Assembly (NCBI GenBank): GCA_029204225.1
Contig: CM055098.1
Span: 3,705,607-3,769,606 of the forward strand
DNA from: Diphasiastrum complanatum
Lineage: Eukaryota; Streptophyta; Lycopodiopsida; Lycopodiales; Lycopodiaceae
Length of the DNA stretch: 64,000 nt
Direction: 5' to 3'
A program made the position numbers and the translations under genes. The notes beneath the pieces were generated by a model. That model was given only the letters and a program-made list of their open reading frames with translations, ran no database searches and was not told the DNA's origin. Below, in pieces: positions 22,291-34,770 of the stretch. The number at the start of each line of letters is the position of its first letter. The stretch's first letter is position 1.

Positions 22291-23270
22291 GATATGCTAT
22301 GTAGTGAATCTTTGTGTGATCATAAACCCTTTGTACAAACTTTTAATCTTGTGGATCTACAAAGGATTTTTTGGACTAAGTTTATTGGCATGCACAAACT
22401 AGTCGTTAAATCATCGACATATTGATGAGAATTGTGTAAGACAATTTTGCACTAGGTACAAGTAATTTCTCAATGAGAATTGTTATTGACCTAGGTGGAA
22501 TTAGAATCAAATTGAATGTGGTGTCTTGGATCCACACCTATACATTCAAATATTTTCTAAATCTGATACAACTAACTGAGTCAGAAGTGCTACTTATGAG
22601 TTAGTTGTTTGAATCAACAATACGATCTTACTTATGGATATAATTGTTAAAATGTATTGCTTATAAGTCGCAACCATTAGATTCATTTAAAGGTTTATGT
22701 GCACGATAGTTAGAACTTCACGTAATGAGGTTCCGGTAAATCTTGAGTTATTCTAGATAAGAAATTAAAAATAATTAAATCTAGATGCATTCTAGATTGG
22801 ACCCTATAGGACTTTGGAATGACACTTTGTGCCATGGCTAAAATAAGGGCATTTTTGTATTACAATCCTTATATAGGCACCGTAAGTGAGTTTGGAAAAG
22901 TCTAAAACTTTCATGACAGAAAGGATTTTTTGGAACAACTCATGTGTCTTCTAAGAATTGTGATGCACTCTTATGATTACTAGGAAAGCATCTGATTTTG
23001 CTTAGGTAGCTGTAGAGCATCTGTTTATACTTTACGGATTACCAGAGACATTGTGAATGATCATGATCCAAGGCTTACTGGTCTCTTTTGGTCGGCCATA
23101 TTCGCTAAACTAGAGACGACTCTAAGTTTAAAATTCTTCTCACCATTGCTCATACGTAAAAAAAACAAATCAGGTGAGGGAGAAAATGCTTTGAGCACAT
23201 TTTTTCGAAGCATATTTTTTGGCAACAATCTCATTGGGAAGTGTATCTGACCTTGATTGAGTTGCCTATG
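22291..23270 (+). repeat. LTR-like repeat L, copy 2
   Basis: Reverse-complement partner of 17412-18526. A TATA-like CTTATATAGGCACC lies at about 22868. The pair spans 3.8 kb of unrelated DNA, so it is not a simple LTR pair, which would be in direct orientation. Confidence 0.72.
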
Positions 23271-25825
23271 CATGATTGTTTGGCCCTTGATTGCCTGGAA
23301 CTCTGCACATTGGAGTGGATTCCAAGCTTTTATTGCTTCAATGGTGGTTGTGCAATTGGAAAAGCATGGATTTTGTATCGCTTATGTAAAACCAATTGCT
23401 TATTCTGTTGATATGGGTAGGATGAGAACCTTTCAACCTTGTTGGGAAGATGGATCTTAGTCTTGAAACCTTCCGTCATCTAGTCAAATATTTGCATAAA
23501 GATCCTTGACTGTTTCGGATCTAGGTTGAATGTTGAAGTTATTTGTGTGAGCTAGAGAAATGTGAATAAATGACAACATTGTGAACATCATTTCCATTTG
23601 AATTTCAATATTATGGGAAGTTCTTCTTACAATTTACCTCCAAGAAGGTCTAATGAATATACTAGTAGAACTTGAAGATATATAGGGCAAGTTTTGTTGA
23701 TCACTGGATTGTGATATCTTTTGCAGTCCAATAGAGAATCCGTCGTGGAAGAAGATCATAGACTGCTTCTGATCTTGGTTGACTGTGTTGGATTTATTTG
23801 CATGAGCTTAGTATGGAGGAAGCCCATAACTACTTGATTGGTGTTGAGAATGCCTCCGAACTGATTTGACCCATGTTTATTGTTTGGTGGCAGAGTGGTG
23901 ATTGTTCAGCTGGAAAAGTGTTGATCTGAAATTGCTTTCGTAAGCTCGACTACTCACCCACTACTTTCCTTGAGCAATCATTTCAGACCTGCCATCTTCA
24001 AGGGAGATCCATTCCTTTTCTCGCTAGCTGGCTCCCAATTGATTCGAATGCTAGCCATCTTATTTTACAACCATAAGGTATGGGTCCAAGTGCTTTCTCA
24101 TGTCCTGAATGAGCATGTTTTGTTCCCAAGACTCAATCAACAGAGCATATTTTGTCGATGTGATTGTCCCTCCATAGTTTAGCCTGAGGTGATCTGCTTC
24201 CGTTTGCAATGGCTGGTTTACATGCAGCTCCAATGAGGGCATCTCTTTATTCCAATGCCATTGAGCTCCAATAGATAAGTTGTGCGCACAAGCTTTGACT
24301 GTTGGATTGGATGATTCCTATGAGTGGACCCGCATATATTCTTGCAGCTGATTCCTATGAGTGGACCCACATATATTCTTGCAGCATGTCTTTGTCGGCC
24401 ATTGAACATAATTAAGCATAGCTCTCTCTCTCTCCACGTTGGTTGTGGGCTTAGCGCTTGGAGTAGCTGCTTTCTCTTTCTATATTGTGATGGGTCTATC
24501 TCTTCCAGTCCTCCTCTCTCCAAGGCTATATACTTCTCTGAAACTCTTCTTAGTGCTCCTTGGGGAGAGGTACCTTCCACTGTTATTTGACTTTTGGGCA
24601 ACCAATATGGATTCGTTATCTATGCTTTGAAGCTTTTCTTTTTTCCTTTCCCTAATCTCCTTTTCTTGGATTGTCCTTTACCTCAAAATCAGGTAGCAAT
24701 CCTTCTACTCCATGTACACCTTGTGGCTTCACTTGTTGTCGGCTTCAGGAGTTGACATCTTCCCTTGAGGCTTTGGAGTCGCTATCTTTTTGTCTTTTGG
24801 CATTGTGGCAGCTTCTGGTGATGTAGTGGTAGTATCTTCTATAAAGGGCTTGGGCTTGAATATGGTGGGCCCAACCCCTTCTTCTCTTTCCCTGGCACTG
24901 TGGCTGCCGATGGTGTAGAGAGATCCTTCTTTGTTGGGAAGTTGCAGTCTGTTTGTCAGCTTCACTAGAACTAGTGGAAGGCTTTGTTGGCGTTGACGTC
25001 TTGAGATTGCTTCTGGTCCGATGGAGTGGATGGTGAAGTCATTTGCTTAGGAAGTAACAATGTCTGCAAACAACTTTTGCTAATACTTCAATGTAAAAAC
25101 TTGAGCATAACATTAAGAGGTCTTACCCATAATAATGCTACATAAAGAAACACACTAAATCAAACGACATTTTATGAACAAATAGGCAAATAACAGACAA
25201 CATAGTGGACAGTACGAGAAGGATTAAAAAGGTGTAGCCATACACAGAGAGGATTTATAATATTTCTATCCGTTTTCTTTACAAAAGTAGTGTGAAATGG
25301 CACAGGGCCATGGCAACATGAATGCAAGTGTCATTCATATAGCATGCGACATACCACAATATCAATCTCAAGACACAATAATAGGATAGTTTGTCATCTA
25401 AATTCAAAACTACTAGTTCATGACCACTGGGATTCTAGCACTATCAAAGGATAGGCCTAACAATGTTGCTACAGAGAAAAGACTTGACTATAGCTTAGCA
25501 ACAATGCGGTTGGATCCCTAGGTTAGATAGCCTTTTGCGATGCTATACTGCCATGTCTAGTGGTAGGGATCATTTAACTTATTCTGATGTGTCAAAAGAT
25601 AAGCCTCAAGACCAACACATGTTATTCTTCATGGTAGACAGGTCAGAGTCATCTACACGATTTGACAAATAGTAATATGGTGACTTGCTACACCAGGTTG
25701 TTGTCGGAAGGACTATGGAGATGTGACTGGCCTAGGCTAGAAGCTCTGGTTGAGGATGAGAATATGTCATAGGATAATTTCCAAACCAGGATGTCACAAT
25801 ATTATCCCTCCCCAACTTCAAGTCA
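23271..25825. other. Unassigned 2.5-kb region
   Basis: No gene recognised. Antisense frames 24218-24601 and 24729-24965 have no known domain; the second is Thr/Pro/Lys-rich like a linker. A 38-bp unit with TGATTCCTATGAGTGGACCC is duplicated in tandem at 24313-24381. Diverged words repeat between 23.3 and 23.9 kb (for example GATC..GGTTGA near 23517 and 23776). Confidence 0.45.
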
Positions 25826-26108
25826 TTGGAAGTAATGGCTAGAAAGCAAGTTGTGATAGGTCTTCCAAGTTCCTTAAAAAGTATCAATCATGTTTGTGAG
25901 TCTTGTGCTTTGTCAAAGTCACATAGAATACCTTCTACTAGATCTACATCTAGATCTACAAAGCCTTTTCAAGTTGTACATTCAGATATTCATGGAATTA
26001 CTACAATTAGCAATAGTGGAGCTAAGATGTATGTAACTTTCATTGATGATTTTAGTAGATTTTGTTGGATCTATCTACTAAAGAGCAAATATGATTTGCA
26101 CAGACTGT
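25826..26108 (+). pseudogene. Copia pre-integrase/integrase start fragment
   Basis: Contains HVCESCALSKSHRIPST (end of the HHCC zinc domain) and then FQVVHSDIHGITTISNSGAK and YVTFIDDFSRFCWIYLLKSK, the first catalytic Asp region of a Copia integrase. The frame stops right after YDLHRL. The remainder of the integrase is replaced by unrelated sequence. Family not assigned. Confidence 0.87.
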
Positions 26109-27058
26109 AAAATTATTAAGAGTTCTCTTTTACGAAAATCGTTAGAAAAAGGCCTTAATCATATAACTCTAAGACAAGCTTATGTGAACGAAGTTGCTTT
26201 AGAGCTTTTATGATGGATGGTTTAAACTTATGGACTTCCTACCTTCTTATGATTCTTTAGATGGTAATACAAAAAAGGAACATGCTACGTACTGTAAAAG
26301 AATCGCTTTAAGTCGTATTAAAATGGTAAATGGCTTCATGGAAATACCGGCCAAATTTTTCAGAGATAAAATTCTTGAAATGGTTAAAAGAGTAACATTG
26401 ACAAGGCTGAATGTTATCTATATCAAAATGGCAAAACACATCATAAGAAAAATACCATTCACATTTAACACTTGGTAGATAAGCCTAGCTGAAAGTAATA
26501 TCATAAAAGAGTTCGTCAACAGTACCAAGAATTCTACGTAAAACATGAGCGTAAAAATGTTTCACATGGATAAACTTAAATATTCTATTTTGGTAGCATA
26601 AATGTAGAAAACGTCTCCCTGAGTGGCTACTAGTGGAAAACTGGAGACGTCCGGTTGCTGAAACACTGATTTGTCTTCTAACACTATCGTTTTCATCCTG
26701 CACATCGATTAGGATCTGTAAAAAATCAGCTTTTTGATTGGTAAGTCCTCTTTGTTGCCAGTGCTCCGTCCTTCCTTTGCTTTGTAATCTGAAACACGCT
26801 TTTTCTTCCTTGTTCCTAAACCGGAAATGACTGAGTTCAGATTGTTCAAATTAAAAGAGCCCGTCCTTTTGTTCGAGTTCTGGAAGTACTTGTCTTGGAG
26901 GGTAGAAAAACTAGGACATTTTAAGAGGCGTTCTATCTCCCGGATATTCTCAGCATGTCCTAAAGGTGCAAGTAATTTGGCGGAGGAGTCCTCAGCAAGT
27001 TCAATAGAGGCATCAATCATGTATTGGGATAAAGAGGAAAAATGGTTTACAAACACCA
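26109..27058 (-). other. Unidentified insert with a 117-codon antisense frame
   Basis: Between two Copia fragments lies 0.95 kb with no retrotransposon motif. The antisense frame 26709-27059 encodes a hydrophilic sequence with LAPLGHAENIREIERLL and YFQNSNKRTGSFNLNNLN and ends in a Lys/Arg-rich tail. Further short frames (26230-26478 sense; 26485-26703 antisense) are equally unknown. It could be part of an organellar, viral or host gene captured between the Copia pieces, or chance frames. The frame's ATG sits at the junction with Copia-B, so its true start is unknown. Confidence 0.4.
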
Positions 27059-27059
27059 T

Positions 27060-28052
27060 TTATAATGAATTGCTTTCTTGATAGATGGAAGATCTACCAA
27101 TTGCCATGTATGATTTTCAATCAATAATTTGATTCCACATAAGGATCCAAGCCTCCCAACTCTTATTGCTCTTGCAATCATCTCTCCATCCCTCATGATA
27201 CAACAAACATTCACATCAAACTCAACTTGAGATCCACTATCCAAAATTTGCCCAACACTTAACAAGCTTATAGTGATGTTTAGCTGAGCACATACAATCC
27301 ATCATCAAGTTTCAAGGTCTTGGAGGATCCAAAAACCATTGAAATACATTTTACCCCTTCTATCTGATTTGCTCTTATGTCAATTTTGCTTGAAAAAGTA
27401 TCTCGTCTACTTCACGAACATTAGGACACTTAAGCTTGAGCTACAAATCACTTTTTTCATATCCATACACTACTTTAAGACTAGCTTAGTCCCATATTAC
27501 TCTCCACTTGAGATTTGGTAAAGATCAAAAGAAATTTGAAGGTAAACTACTTTCATGCTATTGACTACATTTGACAAAATCAAAGGCTTTGGCATAGTTC
27601 ACCATCTTTTGAGTCCCAACATGTATGCTCACCACTCAAACCTTGCATGCAAGGGCTCTAGGTCGCTGAACCAAGCTGCATGCCAGCCCTAGTGCCGAAG
27701 AGAGAGGCTGAGCATCCACTAGCACTCACACTACTTCATGGACCCGACCATGCCTATCACTGTCTTGCAGTCAGGCTTGATGAAAAGGTTGCATTGCACT
27801 CGACGCAGTTGGGAAGGCTAGCTAGCCCCTTGTCGAATCTTCCCCATACGTGCAAGTCCGCAAGGCTCCATGAACCCTTCCCCTTATCGATGCAACAATG
27901 GGAGAAATGCCTGGGACATGAGGTTAAATCTCAACGGATCGTAGCAGCAAGACTACTTTGCCACTTGCAACATCCCATCTCATATTGAAGTCATTTGCAA
28001 AGGATTCATCTCCCTGATTGCTTTTAATTGAACTACAAAGCGCCCATGCATG
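27060..28052 (-). pseudogene. Copia-B left arm: internally deleted pol (antisense)
   Basis: The minus strand carries LLSVGQILDSGSQVEFDVN (protease end of a Copia polyprotein) and shortly after NHTWQLVDLPSIKKAIHYKW (start of Copia RT). The integrase is therefore deleted, and the remaining arms are joined. Upstream is about 450 bp of leader or gag-like DNA with no clear domain. The whole arm is the reverse complement of 29910-30922. Confidence 0.83.
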
Positions 28053-28080
28053 GCTTCTTCCACCGATGCGGGTGAGCTGT

Positions 28081-29570
28081 CGACACGTGGTCTTGGGAAT
28101 GCACAAGGTGGGTTCCCTACTATTATTAGTCGAGTAACAATCGAGGAGGTAGAAAGTGTCGCTTCTAGCCTGGATTCTAACTTAGATGTGTTCAGTCATA
28201 ATCCTACACATGGTAACTTTGCACCACTGGCTTTTCAACCAAGCACAATGATCCATTATCTGAATCAATGATTCCTCTCATACTAAGCTAAAATACTATT
28301 GTGGCACCTGGCAACAATAGGGTAAAATTAACTTATCTCATGATAGTCTAAACCTATCCAACGTGAACCTATTTTTGGGTGAATTATCCAACAGTTGGTG
28401 AATTGAATGTCATAATGATGGGAAGAGCCGACATTGAAGGATAAAAAAGCAATGTCGCTATGAGCGCTTGTCTGCCACAAGCAATGCATTTATTCATGTG
28501 GTAACTTTTTTGACACCTCTAGCTACAAATTCCAAAAGACTAAAGGATCAATATGCCATGCTTTCATAGTTTGTATTCATACTGAAAATCAAAATCATAT
28601 CAACCTTTATCCTTTTGTTCCACATGAGATTTTTATTACCATTGAGCTCATCTTAGGACACCTGTGTTATCTTTTAACAAATGTGCCTCCCCAACCAAAC
28701 TCCCTACTTGACAATGTTATCCACCTAGATCGGCATGCCGAAGCACACCTTGAGACTAGAAACAGGGCCAAAGCCCCACCTCCACCTCATGGAGTAAGTA
28801 AAATAATGCTAAAAGTAGTGGTAATTCACATGCACTAGAGCTCCCACTTATTCTACACCTCTCAAGTCATTCACAAAGTCTTCAAGCTCAACGGGGTCTT
28901 AGTTCTTTGTTGTTTCTTCTCAAGCCCATTCCCTTGGCTATGGTTTTGCTAGATAGTACATAGATAGGGACAATGGTAATCTCGTTAATCCATTCATGTG
29001 TGTCACCAATTAGATGATGAGGCACTTGGCTACCTTAACAGTTCCATAGTTACTCCTGTCGTTTACCCATGCTTAGTTCAATATTTTCACTTTGCATTTA
29101 GAACACTGGGCAAAAATCACATTGCATCAACATCCATAGGGACCATCACAATGCTTTGTTTAAATTAAATAGTCACATGTCCCTTATCTGTACATGGTTT
29201 CGAGTTGGCTGTTCACTACTAGGGAGAGTCCTCCTGGTTAGGAGGGGAGATGCCCGATTAGCAACCAACCGGTCCGCCCTGAACTCAAAAACTTATGCAT
29301 GCTACCGATAGCCTACAAAGTCAAGCCGTAGATCCCCATACCAGCCCTCATAGCCAATCCTTTTCCCAAAGTTACGAATCTATTTTGCCGAATTTCCTTA
29401 CCTATTTTTTTTTTTCTATTATCAACTAGCGATTGTTCAGCTTGGAGACCCGATGTAGTTGTGAGTATGAACGGGCCTGTTAAATAGTTGCACCTCTAGA
29501 TTTTCAAGGGTTGTGGAGGGTGCACTGGACACAACAATATACACGGTGCTTTACTGGCCGCCGGACCTAT
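28081..29570 (-). pseudogene. 28S (25S) rRNA pseudogene, 3' half
   Basis: Reading the minus strand gives the 3' half of large-subunit rRNA. From left to right on the plus strand the recognisable conserved blocks (as complements) are GTCGCTTCTAGCCTGGATTC, CACTGGCTTTTCAACCAAGC, GAGCTCATCTTAGGACACCT, CTACACCTCTCAAGTCATTC, GGTAATCTCGTTAATCC, GAGGCACTTGGCTACCTTAA, and CCAATCCTTTTCCCAAAGTT. Variable regions are scrambled, and many conserved C or G positions have become T or A, so it is not a working gene. The site used by R2 elements (near 29014-29033) is uninterrupted. The right limit is the last block I recognise (CCGGACC near 29562). Confidence 0.93.
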
Positions 29571-29909
29571 AGAGAGACTTAGAAGCATGCATGCATATAC
29601 CATGCAGTAGGCATGAGGGTGGGTGAGTAATGCCCATGTAGACACATGTATGATAGTAGGGGACCATGCGATCCTTCAATAGTGGACTGGGACTCCTAAT
29701 GCATCATTAGCCCATGCATGTAGCATGTATGCTTAGTGTCAATAGTAATAGCCACCTCAAACACATACTGGGCTAGGAGGGGCATTCTATAAGAGGATGC
29801 ACTGGCTGGGTGGATCAGACTAGCTTTAAAGGCCTTCCATGTGGTTATGCTATTCCTAACAAAAATGAAGCCAACATTTGGTTACAAATTATTCTACACT
29901 AGCGTCGTT
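29571..29909. other. Unassigned DNA between 28S pseudogene and Copia-B right arm
   Basis: GCATGCATGC-rich sequence with no recognised similarity. It could be a diverged expansion segment of the rRNA or unrelated filler. Confidence 0.4.
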
Positions 29910-31174
<1,265 letters not shown>

Positions 31175-31199
31175 CCTAACACACAAGATACTATCCTAA

Positions 31200-31725
31200 G
31201 CATGCCAATACAAGCAACAGACAAGGGAACGGATGGTGGACAAACCAACCCAACCAAACCTAGATCGAACGGATCTAGCCCCCAAGATATGGATCAATCA
31301 CATTGAGGAGAGAGGAATCACTCGAGCAGCATGTATCTACCAATCACAAAATCAAGCATAAACTAGTGAGAGCCCAATAGGTATACTTATACCCTCCAAG
31401 GCCCATGCACCACTAGTAGTGCACTGAGACACTAGTGAGAGCCCAATAGGTATACTTATACCCTCCAAGGCCCATGCACCATAGTAGTGCACTGTGACAC
31501 CTCATTGGACACCTCTGCAGCCTATTTGGGCCATGTCATCCAGCTCCTCAATGACTCACTGATAGACCCATACAAATCCACCATCATGAGTTTAGGCCTA
31601 CAACCATTAATTATGACCTTATAAACATAAGGGCCCCAATTCCCTTATACTCACAATTAACTTATGGGGTGGTCTACCAATCTCTAGCGTGGACACACTA
31701 TCCAAGATCAGTCATGGGCATGTCA
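31200..31725 (-). repeat. Gypsy-G1 LTR, copy 3 (antisense, longest)
   Basis: Minus-strand start TGACATGCCC at 31725, preceded by a polypurine tract. It contains a ~67-bp tandem duplication (31365-31431 repeated from 31432) beginning ACTAGTGAGAGCC. The left end is set only by loss of similarity near 31200. Confidence 0.8.
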
Positions 31726-31742
31726 TTCTTCCCCCCTTGTTC
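31726..31742 (-). other. Gypsy-G1 polypurine tract, copy 3
   Basis: Minus strand GAACAAGGGGGGAAGAA directly before the LTR start. The same layout occurs at 13597-13613. Confidence 0.8.
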
Positions 31743-31850
31743 AAGTTCTATCCTCATAACTTAAAACTAGGGACCTCCTTAAGCTCTCTGCCTGTTCCCA
31801 ATAATCATCATCGTTTGTGTGACCCTTCCGTTGAACCAGATGTTTGGTAA
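31743..31850 (-). other. Gypsy-G1 internal 3' end remnant
   Basis: Shares the ATGAGGA(T/C)A(G/A)AAC block and a GGTTTGATGGAAG-like block with 13614-13725, so both copies keep the same non-coding 3' internal end. Confidence 0.65.
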
Positions 31851-32349
31851 CTATACGATTTCTCAATCATTAGTTCTTATATCCAAAATCTTTCCAGGTT
31901 GAATCCGGGACACACCTGATGATTCATCCAACAGGTCCAATTAGTCTCCAAAACAAAGATGCTCTCCTTCACATAGACTCTTATTGAGTCAGCTTACGTA
32001 AAAAAAAACGATCAGTCTTTTTCAAGATCTGATACGTTTCTATTGTAATGCTTGCCGGTATGCATTGAACTAGAATCCTTCGGGATTCTTCAATACACTC
32101 AGACCTCCATTTGAAAGTCCCGAGGCGATTATTTCATATTAGCATAATGTCGGTTCCTATATTAGGTACACTAGACATTCTCATGTGCTATCCATAGCAT
32201 TTCTTGCATATCGTGTAGGAGATCCGCTAGCTTCTGAAACATGATGGTTTGAGTCTCTACCACAATTGGTGATCTAACTATATTTAAGCATGAAAGGGCT
32301 ATAACCAGTAGCCAAATGCTTACTATAACTTAATATCCATCAAGGATAA
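31851..32349. other. Unassigned DNA
   Basis: No gene or repeat boundary recognised. Confidence 0.4.
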
Positions 32350-32510
32350 CTTCCTCTCTGAGGAGATTGCAATCAAAATGCAGATATCATCTGATCTTTT
32401 GATCACGCAAGTAATCCTTCTCTTAAATGATCAATAACTACAATCTGAACTATGATTCGTCAATCATAATTCATCAGATTCTTGTCCTATACTCAATAAG
32501 AGAACATGGT
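32350..32510. repeat. Repeat shared with 17250-17411
   Basis: Same orientation copy, about 90% alike by eye, with the TCATAATTCATC and CTTGTCCTATACTCAATAAG blocks. Confidence 0.8.
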
Positions 32511-32829
32511 GGCGATATTTCAAATGCAAGCAAAGGCTATTTCATTGGAGACATGCACTATGAGCCATGATTATCCTATGACAAAATTAGGAAGCAATAC
32601 AATACACCTCACTAGGGCCTACCACGTTTTACCTCCTCCACCTTCCCGTACATAAATAAGCTTGAAGCCTTACCTCCTTCCATTCTAACACCCATGCTTC
32701 AAGTGTTTGTCATCACCAATGGATGCGCTGATCATGTGAAGTGTTATGGGAAGTAGTTGGTGTTAAAAATGTCACTTCCAACTTGATGTACTTGGTTAAC
32801 CTTGAGATATTTGATCATGATAGGATCTC
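32511..32829. other. Unassigned DNA
   Basis: No feature recognised. Confidence 0.4.
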
Positions 32830-33560
32830 ACACATGTGGAGCCTATTCCCACGTGTGAAATGATGTACATAACTTACTTTTATAAAGTTAGATTGATTTT
32901 AGACGCATCTACACAGGTGCGAAATTGACCTTTGAGTAGAATCTAGAAAACAGTCATTTTGGTCAAACCTTTTGTAATTAGATTACACTTCCATGTGAAT
33001 GAGTAAATGCTCCCACATGTCAAGATGCTATTCACGTGTGTGGATAGGATTGTAGATGATAAGATAGAGAGATTCCATTAGATCCTATTTTATGGAAATT
33101 TTCCTCTTTTTGTAGAGACTAGTTTTTGGCTCCTTGTTAGTGTGATAAATCAACTTTGGAAAATGAGCATATATGGCTCCCATTGGTGGATTTGAATGAC
33201 TAGGCACTCTTCACACGTGTGAAGGCTTGCTGGACAGTACTCAAGTCATGGATGTACTTGATCTATAAAGGGATCAACCAAATCAATGAGAAGTTGATGA
33301 GACATTGGCAATTTCTAGCATTTGCTTGTGATTCTCACATTTGTCTTGAGTTTTTATGATTGGAATGCATTTGTATCTAAAAGTACTTCACTCTCAGTTT
33401 ACAGTCCGTACTGGTACTGTCCTCCACACATGTGAGGCCGCTCTTATAGTTTTTGATCATTTGATCCATTGCTCTTGATAAAATCATAGTGTAATGTATC
33501 TAGATCAAGATCTAACACATAAGACTTGATGGATCTTTGGATTTAGCAATTAGTAACTCT
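32830..33560 (+). repeat. Palindrome-bearing LTR, inverted copy
   Basis: A diverged reverse-complement relative of 11291-12050, keeping the series of CACACGTGTG-type near-palindromes (about 32829, 32850, 33040, 33210, 33425) and the AAACTCAAGACAAATG block in the expected mirrored order. No PBS was found beside it. Confidence 0.62.
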
Positions 33561-34166
33561 TAAAGATTGTTTTGTACAATCATAATTGTCCTTTTTATCA
33601 GAAAAATCATAGTTGGTTCTACAGTAAAATCTTCATCGATCCTGCAAATGCGCAACGTAATTCAGAAGCCGCGCTCCAACAAGAAGACAAAATCTTCAAG
33701 GCAACTAGCTAGCTCTCAGACGTGATGGTGCAACAAAAAAAAAAAAAAAGGATGCAACAGGTGATCTCAGAAGCCCACTGCCAACTATGTATTTCCATGA
33801 ATCAGAGTAACAGCACATACAACACTTCAACCCAGTGCTTTCCCTTCCCTGCCATTTCATTTCCCAATCATAATCCTCTCACTTCCCTGCCATTCATCTA
33901 CTAGTGTCAATATTGCCACCCTTGTTATTGCTTAAGATAATCTAGCTTGTGCAAACTCTCTAATGGATGATCAAAGCAAGATAAATGAAAATGATCTCAA
34001 CAAACCAGCTCCAAGATTCTGCAAGTTTCATCGAGCTGTTCAACAATTTTGGAAGCTTACCCTCAGGGCATTGTGCGCGACAACATCCAGCAAAGTGTGC
34101 AACTACTTAAAAAGCCCACCGCACCTTATTGCGACCTCATTGAGTGGGACCGCCAATGCTATAAAT
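33561..34166 (+). other. Gypsy-G2 3' internal remnant and unassigned DNA
   Basis: The right part leads into a polypurine tract and LTR G2, so it is probably the 3' non-coding end of that element. A 94-codon frame from 33963 crosses the LTR boundary and has no motif. A poly-A15 run is at about 33736. Confidence 0.45.
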
Positions 34167-34177
34167 GAGGGGGATAA
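34167..34177 (+). other. Gypsy-G2 polypurine tract
   Basis: GAGGGGGATAA immediately before the LTR start TGTTAGCCCC. Confidence 0.8.
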
Positions 34178-34748
34178 TGTTAGCCCCAAGGAATCTCTTG
34201 CATTTAATGGCGGCATTAGCAGAGTTTCTGTGGCATGCGTTTTGTAAGTCCACAAGTAGACTCAATTTTGTAAGCAACAATGCTTAGGAACCTTAGACCT
34301 AGACCCTTTTCCATTTAAGTTTCACTATTACCAAGAAATATCTATAATACTTTAAACTTAGAAAGTCTAAGTTTAAAGTTATTTCTAAGTTTAGAAGTTC
34401 TAAGTTTATTTTGTTAAGTGAACTTCGTACAAGAAGTCACTTCTTGGAATAGCTTAGCAATAAGCTTTGGGAGTATCCCATAAGCATCTTAGCATATGTG
34501 CCTGCCACTCATTTTATATATAGAAGTGGATTTGGGGGCCTTAAGTAACACTTGTATAAGCCCAAGCTTTAATAGACTAATCTATTCTTGCTTAACTTGT
34601 GTTCCCACTTGTGGATAGAATACTTGGTGGTAGGTGTTCGAGCCCCACTAAGCTTTTCTCAATTGGCTTTATGTTATTGTGCTTGTGTTTATGAAATTAT
34701 TTCTCTTATGCACTTATAGCTAAAGGATCTAGATTTGGTAGACTCTAA
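34178..34748 (+). repeat. Gypsy-G2 3' LTR (sense, truncated)
   Basis: Starts TGTTAGCCCCAA and follows the reverse complement of 16493-17249 block by block (GTGGCATGCGTTTTGTAAG, ATATAGAAGTGGATTTGGG, GGTAGGTGTTCGAGCCCCAC). It ends near 34748 in an A-tract, about 200 bp short of the full LTR. Confidence 0.82.
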
Positions 34749-34770
34749 AAAAAAAACAATTTTCTTGCAA

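Noticed and set aside
27680-28271. Sense frames over the Copia-B arm and 28S start
   Set aside because: They run across leader-like repeat DNA and rRNA sequence, so they are not protein-coding.
29005-29040. Possible R2-type retrotransposon site in 28S
   Set aside because: The conserved target block (GGCTACCTTAA as complement) is uninterrupted, so there is no R2 insertion.
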